From Candidatus Poribacteria bacterium (GTDB lineage: Bacteria > Poribacteria > WGA-4E > WGA-3G), in assembly GCA_028820845.1 (NCBI GenBank), contig JAPPII010000046.1:1-36822 (forward strand): a DNA stretch of 36,822 bases, in the 5' to 3' direction. The notes below the pieces were generated by a model. That model saw only the letters and a list, made by a program, of their open reading frames with translations, did no database searches and was not told where the DNA came from. This document shows positions 17,401 to 24,285 of this stretch, piece after piece. The translations under genes and the position numbers were made by a program. Positions within the stretch are counted from its first letter, which is position 1. Every line of letters begins with the position of its first letter.

Positions 17401-18207
17401 GGTAAACACCATCTTCATCTTGGTATCAATACTGGATGTATTGATGCGTATATTATAGATTCTGCCACACGTGAACGACTAATTGCTGCAGACACCAAAA
17501 GTAGAAATATTATAAAGCCAGTGTTGAAGGGCCGAAACCTTCGCAAGTGGAAAGCAGAATGGGCAAATCTTTATTTGATCCTGATAGAAAGTAGTACCGA
17601 CAAAACGTGGCCTTGGTCAGATGCAGATAATGAAATTAGAGCTGAAAAATTTTTTGCTCAAATTTACCCAGCCATTTATCAACGTATGAAACTTTATGAG
17701 AAAAAGTTGAGAGCTCGCACGAGTCCAGGAAAATTCTTTTGGGAGCTTCGTTCATGTGCCTATTATAAGGCATTTACGGGTCCGAAGATCATCTATGCAG
17801 ATATAAGTTCTTCTATGCGTGCTTATTACGACAAAGATGGTTTTTTTGGTGATAGTACAATTTATAGTTTACCTACTACAGACCTCTCATTACTTGCAAT
17901 TTTGAATAGCAAACTATTTGATTGGTATGCCCGATATAAGTTCTCTACCCTGAACGACACTTGGGCAGGAGGCAGTTTTCGTTGCAATAAAGCGAATATG
18001 AAACATGTTCCGATAGCAGATAGAACATCAGAACAAAAAGCAGAACTTTCTCGATTAGTTGAACAGATTTTGGCTGATCCTGACGGTGATGAAGTGCCTG
18101 TACTTGAGAAGGAAATTGATGCGTTGGTGTATCGGTTATATGGATTATCAGCGAATGAGATTGCGCTAATTGAGCGGACTTATCGAGATGCTGGAATGGA
18201 TGTGTGA
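14446..18207 (+). CDS. Eco57I-type adenine-specific DNA methyltransferase (type IIG/PglX-like)
   Basis: 1253 residues. SAM-binding motif I is DPAVGTGAFP at 538-547, preceded by GSYYTPRQIVDYMVDEAL; motif X/III context includes VDIQPIATTIAKLRFF; the catalytic motif IV is NPPY at 819-822, followed by a C-terminal TaqI-like target-recognition region (ISVYFYKRAAELLRDNGIL, LKGRNLRKW). The long N-terminal half resembles large gamma-class enzymes such as PglX, type IIG and type ISP methylases; I see no nuclease motif in it. Expected product: N6-methyladenine. Start 14446 follows AGAAAGG. With the PLD-helicase upstream it may form a split ATP-dependent restriction-modification or BREX/DISARM-related system; other components of those systems are absent nearby. 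Confidence 0.9.
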   Translation: MNSEVTIRQNIQNALKNFNNQPLREAATTLLNTLGYYSKRVGNDEIDTERFDRLFESAIDTAKLSDKLRIEEWQSFFQIMQVADEEINQQIDPKQGSLFESTQIDDALRTSYMFVTVQLTKNTYTRTQLADITRFINKVYEKSIMVMFRYGAVLSLAIINRRPNLRKTTKQVLEKVTLIKDINLDSPKRAHIDIVSELHLRRLIENEGVSNFDTLHKAWEGVLNTEPLNRKFYTELYKWYQWAVTECEFPDENDDMQVIRMITRLLFIWFLKEKDLVSENIFEIESADASLNNFSMETSDYYQAVLQNLFFATLNTPIKERMFSTRDSRNHRDGSKYRYEDLLQYPNEFLEYLKQVPFVNGGLFDCLDTFEATGDGGLRIDCFTDNENDRQKLHVPAELFFDEEDGLFPLFSHYKFTVEENTPVEQEVALDPELLGQVFENLLGAYNPETRSTARKATGSYYTPRQIVDYMVDEALIAYFLEKVEPYDNDKKDLEDRLRDDLLAYNQQGEIEKPNDHLIHENEIQPMIAAINDLKIIDPAVGTGAFPMGILNKLVLILRKLDPQNEHWKQQQLAHAEKIEDPESKESAQKAIEQVFSEANRYNDYGRKLYLIQNCIYGVDIQPIATTIAKLRFFISLVIEQESNDDWSTNYGIRPLPNLETKFVAANTLIGLKELNESEFQLFLENEDIQQLRQEIAELRSKHFGANTRQTKLSYMKREKECREQLAEALAAKHAKWCKQQQNKIEQMVADMPSERAQQQLRERLQREYTINEAKLAAGLAEANRIAHWDAYDQNAVAEFFEPEWMFGVEAGFDIAIGNPPYIERKKISSTDKQALQTYFDDFFTRTADISVYFYKRAAELLRDNGILTYICTNKFMRSDYGGKLRRFLTSEMAPKAILDFGSISVFEAAVDTCVILARKSLVFADETFQTAVLRANLENFNFKEAFEKQRFSMNISQLTLEEWILEQPEILDLLKKLQNTGTPLGKHHLHLGINTGCIDAYIIDSATRERLIAADTKSRNIIKPVLKGRNLRKWKAEWANLYLILIESSTDKTWPWSDADNEIRAEKFFAQIYPAIYQRMKLYEKKLRARTSPGKFFWELRSCAYYKAFTGPKIIYADISSSMRAYYDKDGFFGDSTIYSLPTTDLSLLAILNSKLFDWYARYKFSTLNDTWAGGSFRCNKANMKHVPIADRTSEQKAELSRLVEQILADPDGDEVPVLEKEIDALVYRLYGLSANEIALIERTYRDAGMDV

Positions 18208-18309
18208 AGAACCTCGCGTTTTTTCTTGACAATTGAAACTTTTGGTTCACAATAAGCGTGATATAGACTTAAGGATTTTACTCTTTGTGCGAATTTTAGT
18301 GGAAAACAC

Positions 18310-18338
18310 TTGAATTACTTATTATAATATGGTATAAT
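18310..18338 (+). promoter_or_regulatory. Strong sigma-70-type promoter for the HD gene, predicted leaderless
   Basis: TTGAAT at 18310-18315, exactly 17 bp, then TATAAT at 18333-18338. Only seven bases separate the -10 box from the ATG at 18346, so transcription should begin at or next to the start codon. No Shine-Dalgarno is present. Confidence 0.7.
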
Positions 18339-18345
18339 TTTAATA

Positions 18346-19731
18346 ATGGCAAAACAAACCTATAGAATACGAGATCCGATTCATGGTCTTATTGAATTTT
18401 CAGAAAGAGAGAAGAGGTTGATTGACACGCCAGTCTTTCAGCGCCTTCGTCGAATTCGACAGTTAGCGATGGCGTTCTTGGTCTATCCGGGTGCCTTACA
18501 TACGCGCTTTGATCATTCAATTGGTGTGATGCACATCGCTGGTAGGATTTGCAATGAACTAAAAAAGGTTCGACGGAACAAAATAACCAAAGGAGACATT
18601 GAAAAAATTCGTTTCGCCGCATTGCTTCATGATATTGGACATGGTCCGTTTAGCCATACCTCCGAGGAGATTTTGACTACGGCTAATAATACCAATAAAG
18701 ATGAGGGTGATAGTAACACTGACAGCAAACAGATTCGGAAAAAAATCCACGAGAAAATTACAGTAGATATTATTCAAATGGATCAGGATATCAAACGTGT
18801 TCTTGACTCTGATGATGAACGGAACTTTGTAGTGAAATTGATAGAAGATAAGGACATGTGGGACTGGCAACGCAATATTATCTCCAGCGAACTTGATGCT
18901 GATAAAATGGATTACCTCTTACGTGATGCCTATTTTGCTGGAGTCAAGTATGGGCAGTATGATTTGGAACAGATCATTGAATCCTGTCGTATTTATACAG
19001 AGAGGAACACAACCTCTCTTGTTATGAGTAGCGAAGGGATTTACGCCCTTGAACAGCTTCTGCTTGCGCGTTATCATATGACTCAACAAGTGTATCAGCA
19101 TAGAGTCAGCCTCATTGCCGAACAAATGATTATTCGTGGTATAAATCTTGCAATTAGGGAAGGCAATGTTGATATAGAAAAGCTTTATCAATACGATGAA
19201 AACGATAAAGAAAATTTCATTCAAAGGTATCTAAATTACCATGACGAAAAACTGATTGATGTTTTGAGGAATTGTAAGGAAGAAAAAGCGTGTGAAATTT
19301 TCAAAAGGCTTTACCATAGAAATCTCTTTAAGATGGTTGCTGAACTGTCACTTAAAGACGTAAAAGATCAGATTACCCAATTAAGACTCCTTGAAATGTC
19401 AGACACACAGAAGTTGGAATGGGAGCAGGAGATAGGTAACCGTCTTAAAATTGATCCTGATTATGTTATTCTCTATAAACATAAAATTCCGAATCCTGAT
19501 TACGGAAGCCGAAGTAAAATCTTGAGTTCCGAATCAATTAAGATTTTCGATGACAAACTTCGTCGACCAAGAAACATCTGGGATTACGCAATGGAACTTT
19601 CTTTCGTGCGTCCTAACGCTGCCGATGCGCTCTCTTTAGAAACTGTGCAAATTTATGCACCGCTTGATTCAGACCAAAAGCAGCGGGCGAAACTAGAGAA
19701 AGCAGTGCGTAAGATTTTTAAAGTAACTTGA
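18346..19731 (+). CDS. HD-domain phosphohydrolase (dNTPase/SAMHD1-like)
   Basis: 461 residues. Family landmarks: IRDPIHGLIEFSE at the N-terminus, LHTRFDHSIGVMH with H62 and H67, LLHDIGHGPFSH with the HD pair at 105-106, and SSELDADKMDYLLRDAYFAG near 182 with the distal metal ligand. This arrangement is that of dGTPase/SAMHD1 relatives such as Bacillus YwfO; the likely activity is hydrolysis of (d)NTPs or nucleotide-like substrates. A consensus promoter directly precedes it. It is followed, with translational overlap, by a YwgA-like gene, the same pairing I recall from Bacillus (ywfO-ywgA). In this setting a nucleotide-depleting role in defence is possible but inferred. Confidence 0.88.
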   Translation: MAKQTYRIRDPIHGLIEFSEREKRLIDTPVFQRLRRIRQLAMAFLVYPGALHTRFDHSIGVMHIAGRICNELKKVRRNKITKGDIEKIRFAALLHDIGHGPFSHTSEEILTTANNTNKDEGDSNTDSKQIRKKIHEKITVDIIQMDQDIKRVLDSDDERNFVVKLIEDKDMWDWQRNIISSELDADKMDYLLRDAYFAGVKYGQYDLEQIIESCRIYTERNTTSLVMSSEGIYALEQLLLARYHMTQQVYQHRVSLIAEQMIIRGINLAIREGNVDIEKLYQYDENDKENFIQRYLNYHDEKLIDVLRNCKEEKACEIFKRLYHRNLFKMVAELSLKDVKDQITQLRLLEMSDTQKLEWEQEIGNRLKIDPDYVILYKHKIPNPDYGSRSKILSSESIKIFDDKLRRPRNIWDYAMELSFVRPNAADALSLETVQIYAPLDSDQKQRAKLEKAVRKIFKVT

Positions 19732-19742
19732 AAGGAATTGAT

Positions 19743-20315
19743 ATGCACATTACTGAAGTCCTTCTACTTGTTGTCAAGAACAACGACGAAGGCAAGTTGC
19801 GAGGAAGAACACTTTTCCAAAAGAAGGTTTATTTTTTATCAGTACTGATGAACGTTGATTTAGGATTCTCACCGTATTACTATGGTCCCTATAGTAGTTA
19901 CGTTGCAAGCCAGTTAGATAGTTTGGTAAACTGTGGGTTGCTAGAAGAAGTAACGGAATCTTTTTCAAACGAGGAGAACATCTTTGGTGAAATACGCCGA
20001 CATACCTATTTTATTCCTGATAATTTTGAATCGGCCTGGCAGGACATCCAGAAGAGACCGAGGTTTTCTGAATGGCAAGATGCTTTGAGTCGGATAAACA
20101 ATCAGAAAATCTCTGAGGACTTTAATAAGCTCTCCATCGCGGCAAAGGTTCATTACATTGTCGATTGGAAAAAGGAAGGCACAATTGAAGAGATTAAGCA
20201 AATCGCCAAAGAATATAGGTGGAAAGTGAATGATGAGGATATAGAAAGTGTCCTTTTCTTTCTTGAGGAATTAGGGCTTATAACAACCGATGAATCTGAT
20301 GACATTCCGTTCTAA
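19743..20315 (+). CDS. YwgA-like protein, partner of the HD hydrolase
   Basis: 190 residues, soluble. The N-terminal part LRGRTLFQKKVYFLSVL followed by FSPYYYGPYSSYVASQLDSL and a GLLEE turn resembles YwgA and, more loosely, Panacea/DUF4065-type domains, which act as antitoxins or adaptors in other contexts. Start 19743 is chosen because AAAGGAATTGAT precedes it; the frame is also open from a TTG overlapping the HD stop. The gap to the HD gene is 11 bp, so they are cotranscribed. Function is not established; regulation or inhibition of the HD enzyme is a reasonable guess. Confidence 0.6.
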   Translation: MHITEVLLLVVKNNDEGKLRGRTLFQKKVYFLSVLMNVDLGFSPYYYGPYSSYVASQLDSLVNCGLLEEVTESFSNEENIFGEIRRHTYFIPDNFESAWQDIQKRPRFSEWQDALSRINNQKISEDFNKLSIAAKVHYIVDWKKEGTIEEIKQIAKEYRWKVNDEDIESVLFFLEELGLITTDESDDIPF

Positions 20316-20335
20316 AAATGAAGGGTATTGTAATC

Positions 20336-20749
20336 ATGGTAGGAGAATGCCTGAGAAGATTTAGACTCGCTCGTGGCATGTCTCTCGAGGACTTGGAAAC
20401 TGCAATTGATGGGTTAGTTAGCAGTCAAACGCTGTCAAAGTATGAACGCGGGGAACTGCAACCGACAGCGAGAGACCTCAATCGAATCGCTTCTGCCTTT
20501 GGAATTAAGTCCGTTCAATTGTGGGGTGAGCCAACCTGTGATACAGAAGCCGAACCCCTTCTTAATCAGACGATGGATCTGTCTACTGATAAACCACTTA
20601 GTGAACGTCGTAGGTTTCTACAGTTACCAAAGGAGAAGAGAGATCGTATCCTAAGCGAACAAGCGGAGGAGATGGCGGATTTCTACGAAAACGATACAGA
20701 ATGGCAGGAATGGTTAGCGGGTCCCATTCTCGATTACGATATCCCCTAA
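20336..20749 (+). CDS. XRE-family HTH antitoxin-like regulator
   Basis: 137 residues. Residues 1-60 are a Cro/C1-type helix-turn-helix (ECLRRFRLARGMSLEDLETA, SSQTLSKYERGELQPT). The C-terminal 50 residues (RRFLQLPKEKRDRILSEQAE, then YENDTEWQEWLAGPILDY) look like the short antitoxin tail that normally precedes mazF/pemK toxins, so this seems a fusion of a DNA-binding head to an antitoxin. The start could also be the ATG at 20318; the internal ATG at 20336 better fits the HTH length and has AAGGG upstream. It lies 20 bp after the YwgA-like gene, probably cotranscribed. The toxin that should follow is broken. Confidence 0.75.
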   Translation: MVGECLRRFRLARGMSLEDLETAIDGLVSSQTLSKYERGELQPTARDLNRIASAFGIKSVQLWGEPTCDTEAEPLLNQTMDLSTDKPLSERRRFLQLPKEKRDRILSEQAEEMADFYENDTEWQEWLAGPILDYDIP

Positions 20750-20848
20750 TCCGCGTCGGAGAGAAGTTTGGGATGTGGACTTCAATCCAGCAGTGGGGCA
20801 GAAATTCAGAAAATCCGGCATGCTATGGTGTTGAGTGTCAATGGCATC
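20733..20848 (+). pseudogene. Truncated, frameshifted mazF/pemK toxin remnant
   Basis: Overlapping the antitoxin's end, the +1 frame reads ITISPNPRRREVWDVDFNPAVG, then after one missing base AEIQKIRHAMVLSVNGI. Together these give the MazF/PemK N-terminus (R-G-E-V-W-V-DFNP-G-EI-K-RP-VVLS pattern). Three lesions are visible: the expected start codon position is ATT (20733), a G4 run at 20795-20798 is one base short, and the gene stops being MazF-like at about 20848, four bases before the stop of the convergent ATPase gene, so the C-terminal two thirds are gone. The toxin cannot be active. Confidence 0.7.
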
Positions 20849-20851
20849 TCA

Positions 20852-22480
20852 TCAAACCACACTAGCAGCAACAGACGGAGCTTCTTGCAAGACAGGTATA
20901 ATGTAGCTGCAGATGGTGTGTCCATCAACAGTATCGGTTTCAAAGCGTGGTTCTGAACTTTGACGATAGTCGAAAACCACATAGTAACCCTCCATTTCGC
21001 CTTCAAGTTTGAGATATGCAGCGAGTTGCTGTTTTCCTACCTGATATGCCCTTTCGTTTCGCCAGACTTTCGTCTCAACGATGTACTTCCGTCCACTATG
21101 CCCAATAATAAGGTCGGCTCTGCCTCTGCCGGTTGGGACCTCTAAGTGCATCGCGGCTCCGACAATTTTGACGAATTCATCCAGATAGGTAAAGAGTAAG
21201 TATTGCCCGACGAATTCTTGAGGTGTGTCGGGGACTTGTAGGATTCTGAACCCAGCACGTGCGATAAAGTTCTTGAAATTTTCCAGCAGCGTGCGTATCT
21301 GAATGTGTCCTTCCGGTGTAAGATATTCCGTAAAGTCCATCGGGCCGTCTTCGGCGAAGTATTCATCTTCAAGTCCATTGATGAGCGGTTGGAACGCTTG
21401 GAGAACGCGGTGCAGATAGATAGGGTTTAATATTTGACAAATACCCTTTTCGTCAGCACCGATGATGCCGTAAGTCGCAAGCTCGCTGATGATTTCGTTG
21501 TCCAGATTAAAGCGTCTACTTTCCCCATAAAATGCAATGCGCATGAGCATTTTTTCAAAGCGCAGATCTTTGCGGATATTGGTAATTAGATGTTCGATGT
21601 TTGTGTTACGTTCAGTGAGTAGCTGGGCGTGTGCTTTTGAGAAGTCGGACATCTGAATCGTCTCGGATTTTGGGATGTCAAGCTCTTCTGTGAGAATCTG
21701 CGCCAGTCTATTGACGAGGAAAGGTTGTCCGGCGGTCTGTTTATGGAGTGTTTCAATGACTTCCGGTGCAAAGGGTTGTCCGACTGCCTCGGTATATTGG
21801 GCCAGGAGTTCTCGCACTTGTGCCAGCGTGAAGTTTGGGAGCGTGAATTCATCTTGTATATTAAAAGGGGATATGGAGCGATCATAGTTAAGTTGTGTAA
21901 TACTCCTCACACCGACGATACCAACACTGTAGGGGCATCGGGTATCCAAGGGTTCATGGTAAATCTGACGGAGTGTATAAAGAAAGTTACTCAACTCTGT
22001 TTGCGGTATTCCATCAAACTCGTCAATAATAAGAACGAGTTTCGGCGTAGGGGCGTGCGTGTCCAGGGGTCTGAGGACACTCGGAAGTGCTTCAAAGAAC
22101 TCTAACATCGAAACATGGTTTGTCAGGTGGGCATCTTTTAAAAAGTCGCGGAGTGCTGTAGGAGGTAGAATCTCGCGTTTTTGGAAGACACCTTCAATTG
22201 CGATGCAGCTTCTTTTATAAAGGTAGTCGTAAAACTCAGCAGTGGAGAGATTTTTGCAAATCTGGAAGTTAAGTTGTAGAGGAAAATAGTCCCTTTCTGT
22301 TTCTGTAAGTGTGTGAATAGCTTCTTGGAAGAAAGTTGTCTTGCCTGTCTGTCGTGGGGCGAAAAGCACGATGTAGCGGCCAAGTTTGATACGTTTTACG
22401 AAATCATTGCGTTCTTTTGTTCGTTGAACGACGTAATTATCTTTTTTGTTGACGGGCCCGTGTGTTCCGAAGTGTCTCAT
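20852..22480 (-). CDS. AAA-like ATPase with C-terminal PD-(D/E)XK nuclease domain
   Basis: 542 residues. Walker A APRQTGKTT at 41-49, Walker B LVLIIDEFDG near 155, a winged-helix-like middle, and near 465-500 a PD-(D/E)XK core (RGRADLIIGHSGRKYIVETKVW). This is the AAA-ATPase-like/DUF1703 type of predicted nuclease ATPase, common in Bacteroidetes and in genomes rich in mobile DNA. The start at 22480 is chosen over the longer frame because GGAGAGGAGGAGAAAAA directly precedes it. It is convergent with the antitoxin operon and its stop lies at the broken end of the mazF remnant, suggesting it arrived there by rearrangement. Confidence 0.85.
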   Translation of the reverse strand: MRHFGTHGPVNKKDNYVVQRTKERNDFVKRIKLGRYIVLFAPRQTGKTTFFQEAIHTLTETERDYFPLQLNFQICKNLSTAEFYDYLYKRSCIAIEGVFQKREILPPTALRDFLKDAHLTNHVSMLEFFEALPSVLRPLDTHAPTPKLVLIIDEFDGIPQTELSNFLYTLRQIYHEPLDTRCPYSVGIVGVRSITQLNYDRSISPFNIQDEFTLPNFTLAQVRELLAQYTEAVGQPFAPEVIETLHKQTAGQPFLVNRLAQILTEELDIPKSETIQMSDFSKAHAQLLTERNTNIEHLITNIRKDLRFEKMLMRIAFYGESRRFNLDNEIISELATYGIIGADEKGICQILNPIYLHRVLQAFQPLINGLEDEYFAEDGPMDFTEYLTPEGHIQIRTLLENFKNFIARAGFRILQVPDTPQEFVGQYLLFTYLDEFVKIVGAAMHLEVPTGRGRADLIIGHSGRKYIVETKVWRNERAYQVGKQQLAAYLKLEGEMEGYYVVFDYRQSSEPRFETDTVDGHTICSYIIPVLQEAPSVAASVV

Positions 22481-22536
22481 TTTTTCTCCTCCTCTCCTTG
22501 TGTTTGCATTATACGCGCGCAGCGTTTCTGAGTCAA

Positions 22537-22576
22537 GGTGTGGCTGCGACGGGTACGCCCGCGAAACCACACCTAC
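22537..22576 (-). repeat. Long REP-like hairpin, GTAG head on the minus strand
   Basis: GGTGTGG (22537-22543) pairs with CCACACC (22567-22573) around an inner GC-rich part; CTAC at 22573-22576 is GTAG on the minus strand. It lies between the LamG gene end and the ATPase start, both minus, and may also act as a transcript 3' end. Confidence 0.6.
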
Positions 22577-22618
22577 TCTTTTGGAGACAGGTTGTGTACG
22601 GAACCCGGCGTGTGCCTA

Positions 22619-22780
22619 CTACTTCATCTTAAGCGCACCCCATGTTGTCGTCAGTTTGCCTGCAATATCCACAGTCAGAATATCCTTCGCGTTCATGACT
22701 GTCACGACCTCAGCCTCCGTCAACGCCCGATCGTATACCGCCAACTCGTCAAGCAAGCCTTTGTAGAGGTTAGCACCCCC
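22619..22780 (-). pseudogene. Out-of-frame 3' end of the LamG gene
   Basis: Adding one G to the G5 run at 22776-22780 (minus strand) restores a continuous frame: GGANLYKGLLDELAVYDRAL, then TEAEVVTVMNAKDI and a short tail to TAG at 22619. The LDELAVYDRALTEAEV segment is the classic C-terminal strand/helix of LamG/concanavalin-type domains. Either a real one-base deletion or a homopolymer error in the assembly. Confidence 0.75.
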
Positions 22781-23448
22781 ATTGGTATCAGGTCTGCCCC
22801 GATTTCAATATTATTATCGTTCCAGACCATCACGGGACCGTTATTTGGGACATCTTTCTCGCCCTCAAGTTTACCGTCAACGTAAATCTGAATTTTCTCA
22901 CCGTCGAAAGTACCGACGACGTGATACCAGTTCTTTGGTTTTAAACCTAAATTAGGCAGTGAAAGCGTTGTATCGACATCGGCACCATTAAACGGGCCCA
23001 TCTTCTTCTGACCAGAATTGATATACCAATATATGCCTTCACCACTACCAAGTCCAAATTCCACGTTATCGTCACTTGTCCCTGATTTGTCATAGAAGAT
23101 GTTGCCATAGACGTGTCCGTCGCCGAGAGCAGTGTTTGATATTTCGAACGGATGTATCCAGACAGCGACAGTGAGATGCTCTACATAAAGTTCACTCTGA
23201 CCCCCCGGATCAATTATCAACGCCGGTCCCTCTGAGAATTCAATCGCCGTTCCAACCTTACCTTTGACGAATTTTACACTGTCGTGAAGTTCTGCTTCAA
23301 ACCCCTTCGGACCGACATCTTTAACAACGTCGCCTTTCCCTTCGTTGAACGGCATATAGAAGTGTAGACCTTTTGTTACTTGTGCAGTTGCATTGATGGT
23401 TACAACACAAAGCGCAAAAATCGCGAAAGTCCAAAAATATTTTTTCAT
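22720..23448 (-). CDS. Secreted LamG/concanavalin-like domain protein (frameshifted at 3' end)
   Basis: 242 residues as read. Signal peptide MKKYFWTFAIFALCVVTINATAQ (cut near 23). The rest is a LamG-like jelly roll: LHFYMPFNEGKGDVVKDVG, AVWIHPFEI, and WYHVVGTFDGEKIQIYVDGKL are standard strands of this fold. The final 20 residues (after GADLIPMG) are out of frame; the genuine end lies in the next frame to 22619. LamG domains in secreted proteins usually bind glycans or form surface layers. AAGGAG precedes the ATG. It is divergent from the ribbon-helix-helix operon, with about 240 bp between. Confidence 0.8.
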   Translation of the reverse strand: MKKYFWTFAIFALCVVTINATAQVTKGLHFYMPFNEGKGDVVKDVGPKGFEAELHDSVKFVKGKVGTAIEFSEGPALIIDPGGQSELYVEHLTVAVWIHPFEISNTALGDGHVYGNIFYDKSGTSDDNVEFGLGSGEGIYWYINSGQKKMGPFNGADVDTTLSLPNLGLKPKNWYHVVGTFDGEKIQIYVDGKLEGEKDVPNNGPVMVWNDNNIEIGADLIPMGVLTSTKACLTSWRYTIGR

Positions 23449-23631
23449 TTTCTCACTCCTTTTCTATTTCTTAGTGCTATTTGCACCGCATCCGTTTCAA
23501 AGTTGCTGGAAATTTCACCATAAATATCACCATTTTAATAGCAATATAGACATGCGTCAAGCGGAAACAGGAATCCTTTTTGGGATTTTATCTGAAACCG
23601 ATTTCGTGAATCTGACGTTTTATACTGTCAT

Positions 23632-23669
23632 ACATGTCTACATGTTTGCATGTGCACATGTGTATATGC
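23632..23669 (+). promoter_or_regulatory. Five 8-bp iterons, probable operator of the RHH regulator
   Basis: ACATGT, ACATGT, GCATGT, ACATGT and ATATGC start at 23632, 23640, 23648, 23656 and 23664: an exact 8-bp period. Three units are perfect palindromes. The array lies immediately after a TATACT -10-like box (23621-23626) and just before the GGAGG ribosome binding site of the RHH gene. Ribbon-helix-helix repressors such as ParG, Omega and CopG bind tandem short repeats of this kind. Confidence 0.75.
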
Positions 23670-23686
23670 ACGGAGGCATAAACGAT

Positions 23687-23926
23687 ATGAAAACAGTAGC
23701 AATTTTATCAGACAAAGGCGGAGTTGCCGTTGGGAGTACATCGAAACCGACTGCCGCGGTACCGCCATCCCGTCAAGGGAAAAAGATGATTTCTGGTCAT
23801 TTTGACAAGGATGTACATCGGCAGTTGAAAATGCTCGCGCTTGAGAAAGACACGAGTATTCAAAGTTTGTTGGGTGAAGCATTGAATGCGCTGTTTGAGC
23901 GGAACAACAAACCGCCGATAGCGTGA
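23687..23926 (+). CDS. Ribbon-helix-helix protein (ParG/ParB-like) with ParA-like N-terminus
   Basis: 79 residues. The C-terminal 45 residues (GKKMISGHFDKDVHRQLKML, then IQSLLGEALNALFERNNKPPIA) are an RHH DNA-binding domain of the kind encoded next to parA on plasmids and islands. The first 17 residues (MKTVAILSDKGGVAVGST) look like the start of a ParA ATPase with a spoiled deviant Walker A (expected KGGVGKST). This suggests that a deletion joined the beginning of parA to the following RHH gene; inferred. Start 23687 has GGAGG at proper spacing; the longer upstream frame has no signal. It probably represses itself through the iterons. Confidence 0.75.
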   Translation: MKTVAILSDKGGVAVGSTSKPTAAVPPSRQGKKMISGHFDKDVHRQLKMLALEKDTSIQSLLGEALNALFERNNKPPIA

Positions 23927-23943
23927 AATACCGGGAGGGTATC

Positions 23944-24141
23944 ATGATTTCCAACGCGGATTGGAGAATTTTAGAAAGAACAAACCGGATGCTGGCGTTG
24001 AGTTGGGAGGCACTTAGACGCGCACGGGCAACTAAGGATAATCACACCATCAAAATGGCTGAAATGAACTACTTTCAGGCATTGCAAAGTGTGCTTGTCT
24101 CTACACAAAACGCGGTTTCTCAATATACAAGGTCCCAGTAA
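23944..24141 (+). CDS. Small hypothetical protein downstream of the RHH gene
   Basis: 65 residues, helical, no membrane segment (NADWRILERTNRMLALSWEA, MAEMNYFQALQSVLVSTQNA). Not recognised. The start at 23944 is supported by GGGAGGG five bases upstream; an alternative GTG at 23923 overlaps the RHH stop. Cotranscribed with the RHH gene, ending before an intrinsic terminator 110 bp downstream. Confidence 0.6.
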   Translation: MISNADWRILERTNRMLALSWEALRRARATKDNHTIKMAEMNYFQALQSVLVSTQNAVSQYTRSQ

Positions 24142-24250
24142 AGTAGTAAGCGCGATTTCTGAATTGTGCTATTGAAGCACTGCTGTTTCTGCTGAGCATT
24201 TCACGGTTTCCTTTTCTTCTGAATTGATTTTTCTTTTATTTTAACGTGAT

Positions 24251-24285
24251 AAGGGGAACAACGTGATTGTTGTTCCCTTTTACTT
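24251..24285 (+). terminator. Rho-independent terminator of the RHH operon
   Basis: GGGAACAA (24254-24261) pairs with TTGTTCCC (24270-24277), extended by A/T pairs, and is followed by TTTTACTTTTT. The strongest terminator in the window on the plus strand. Confidence 0.85.

Noticed and set aside
23393-23686. N-terminal extension of the RHH gene by 98 codons
   Set aside because: It runs antisense through the LamG start and across the iterons, has no ribosome binding site, and the GGAGG site lies before 23687.
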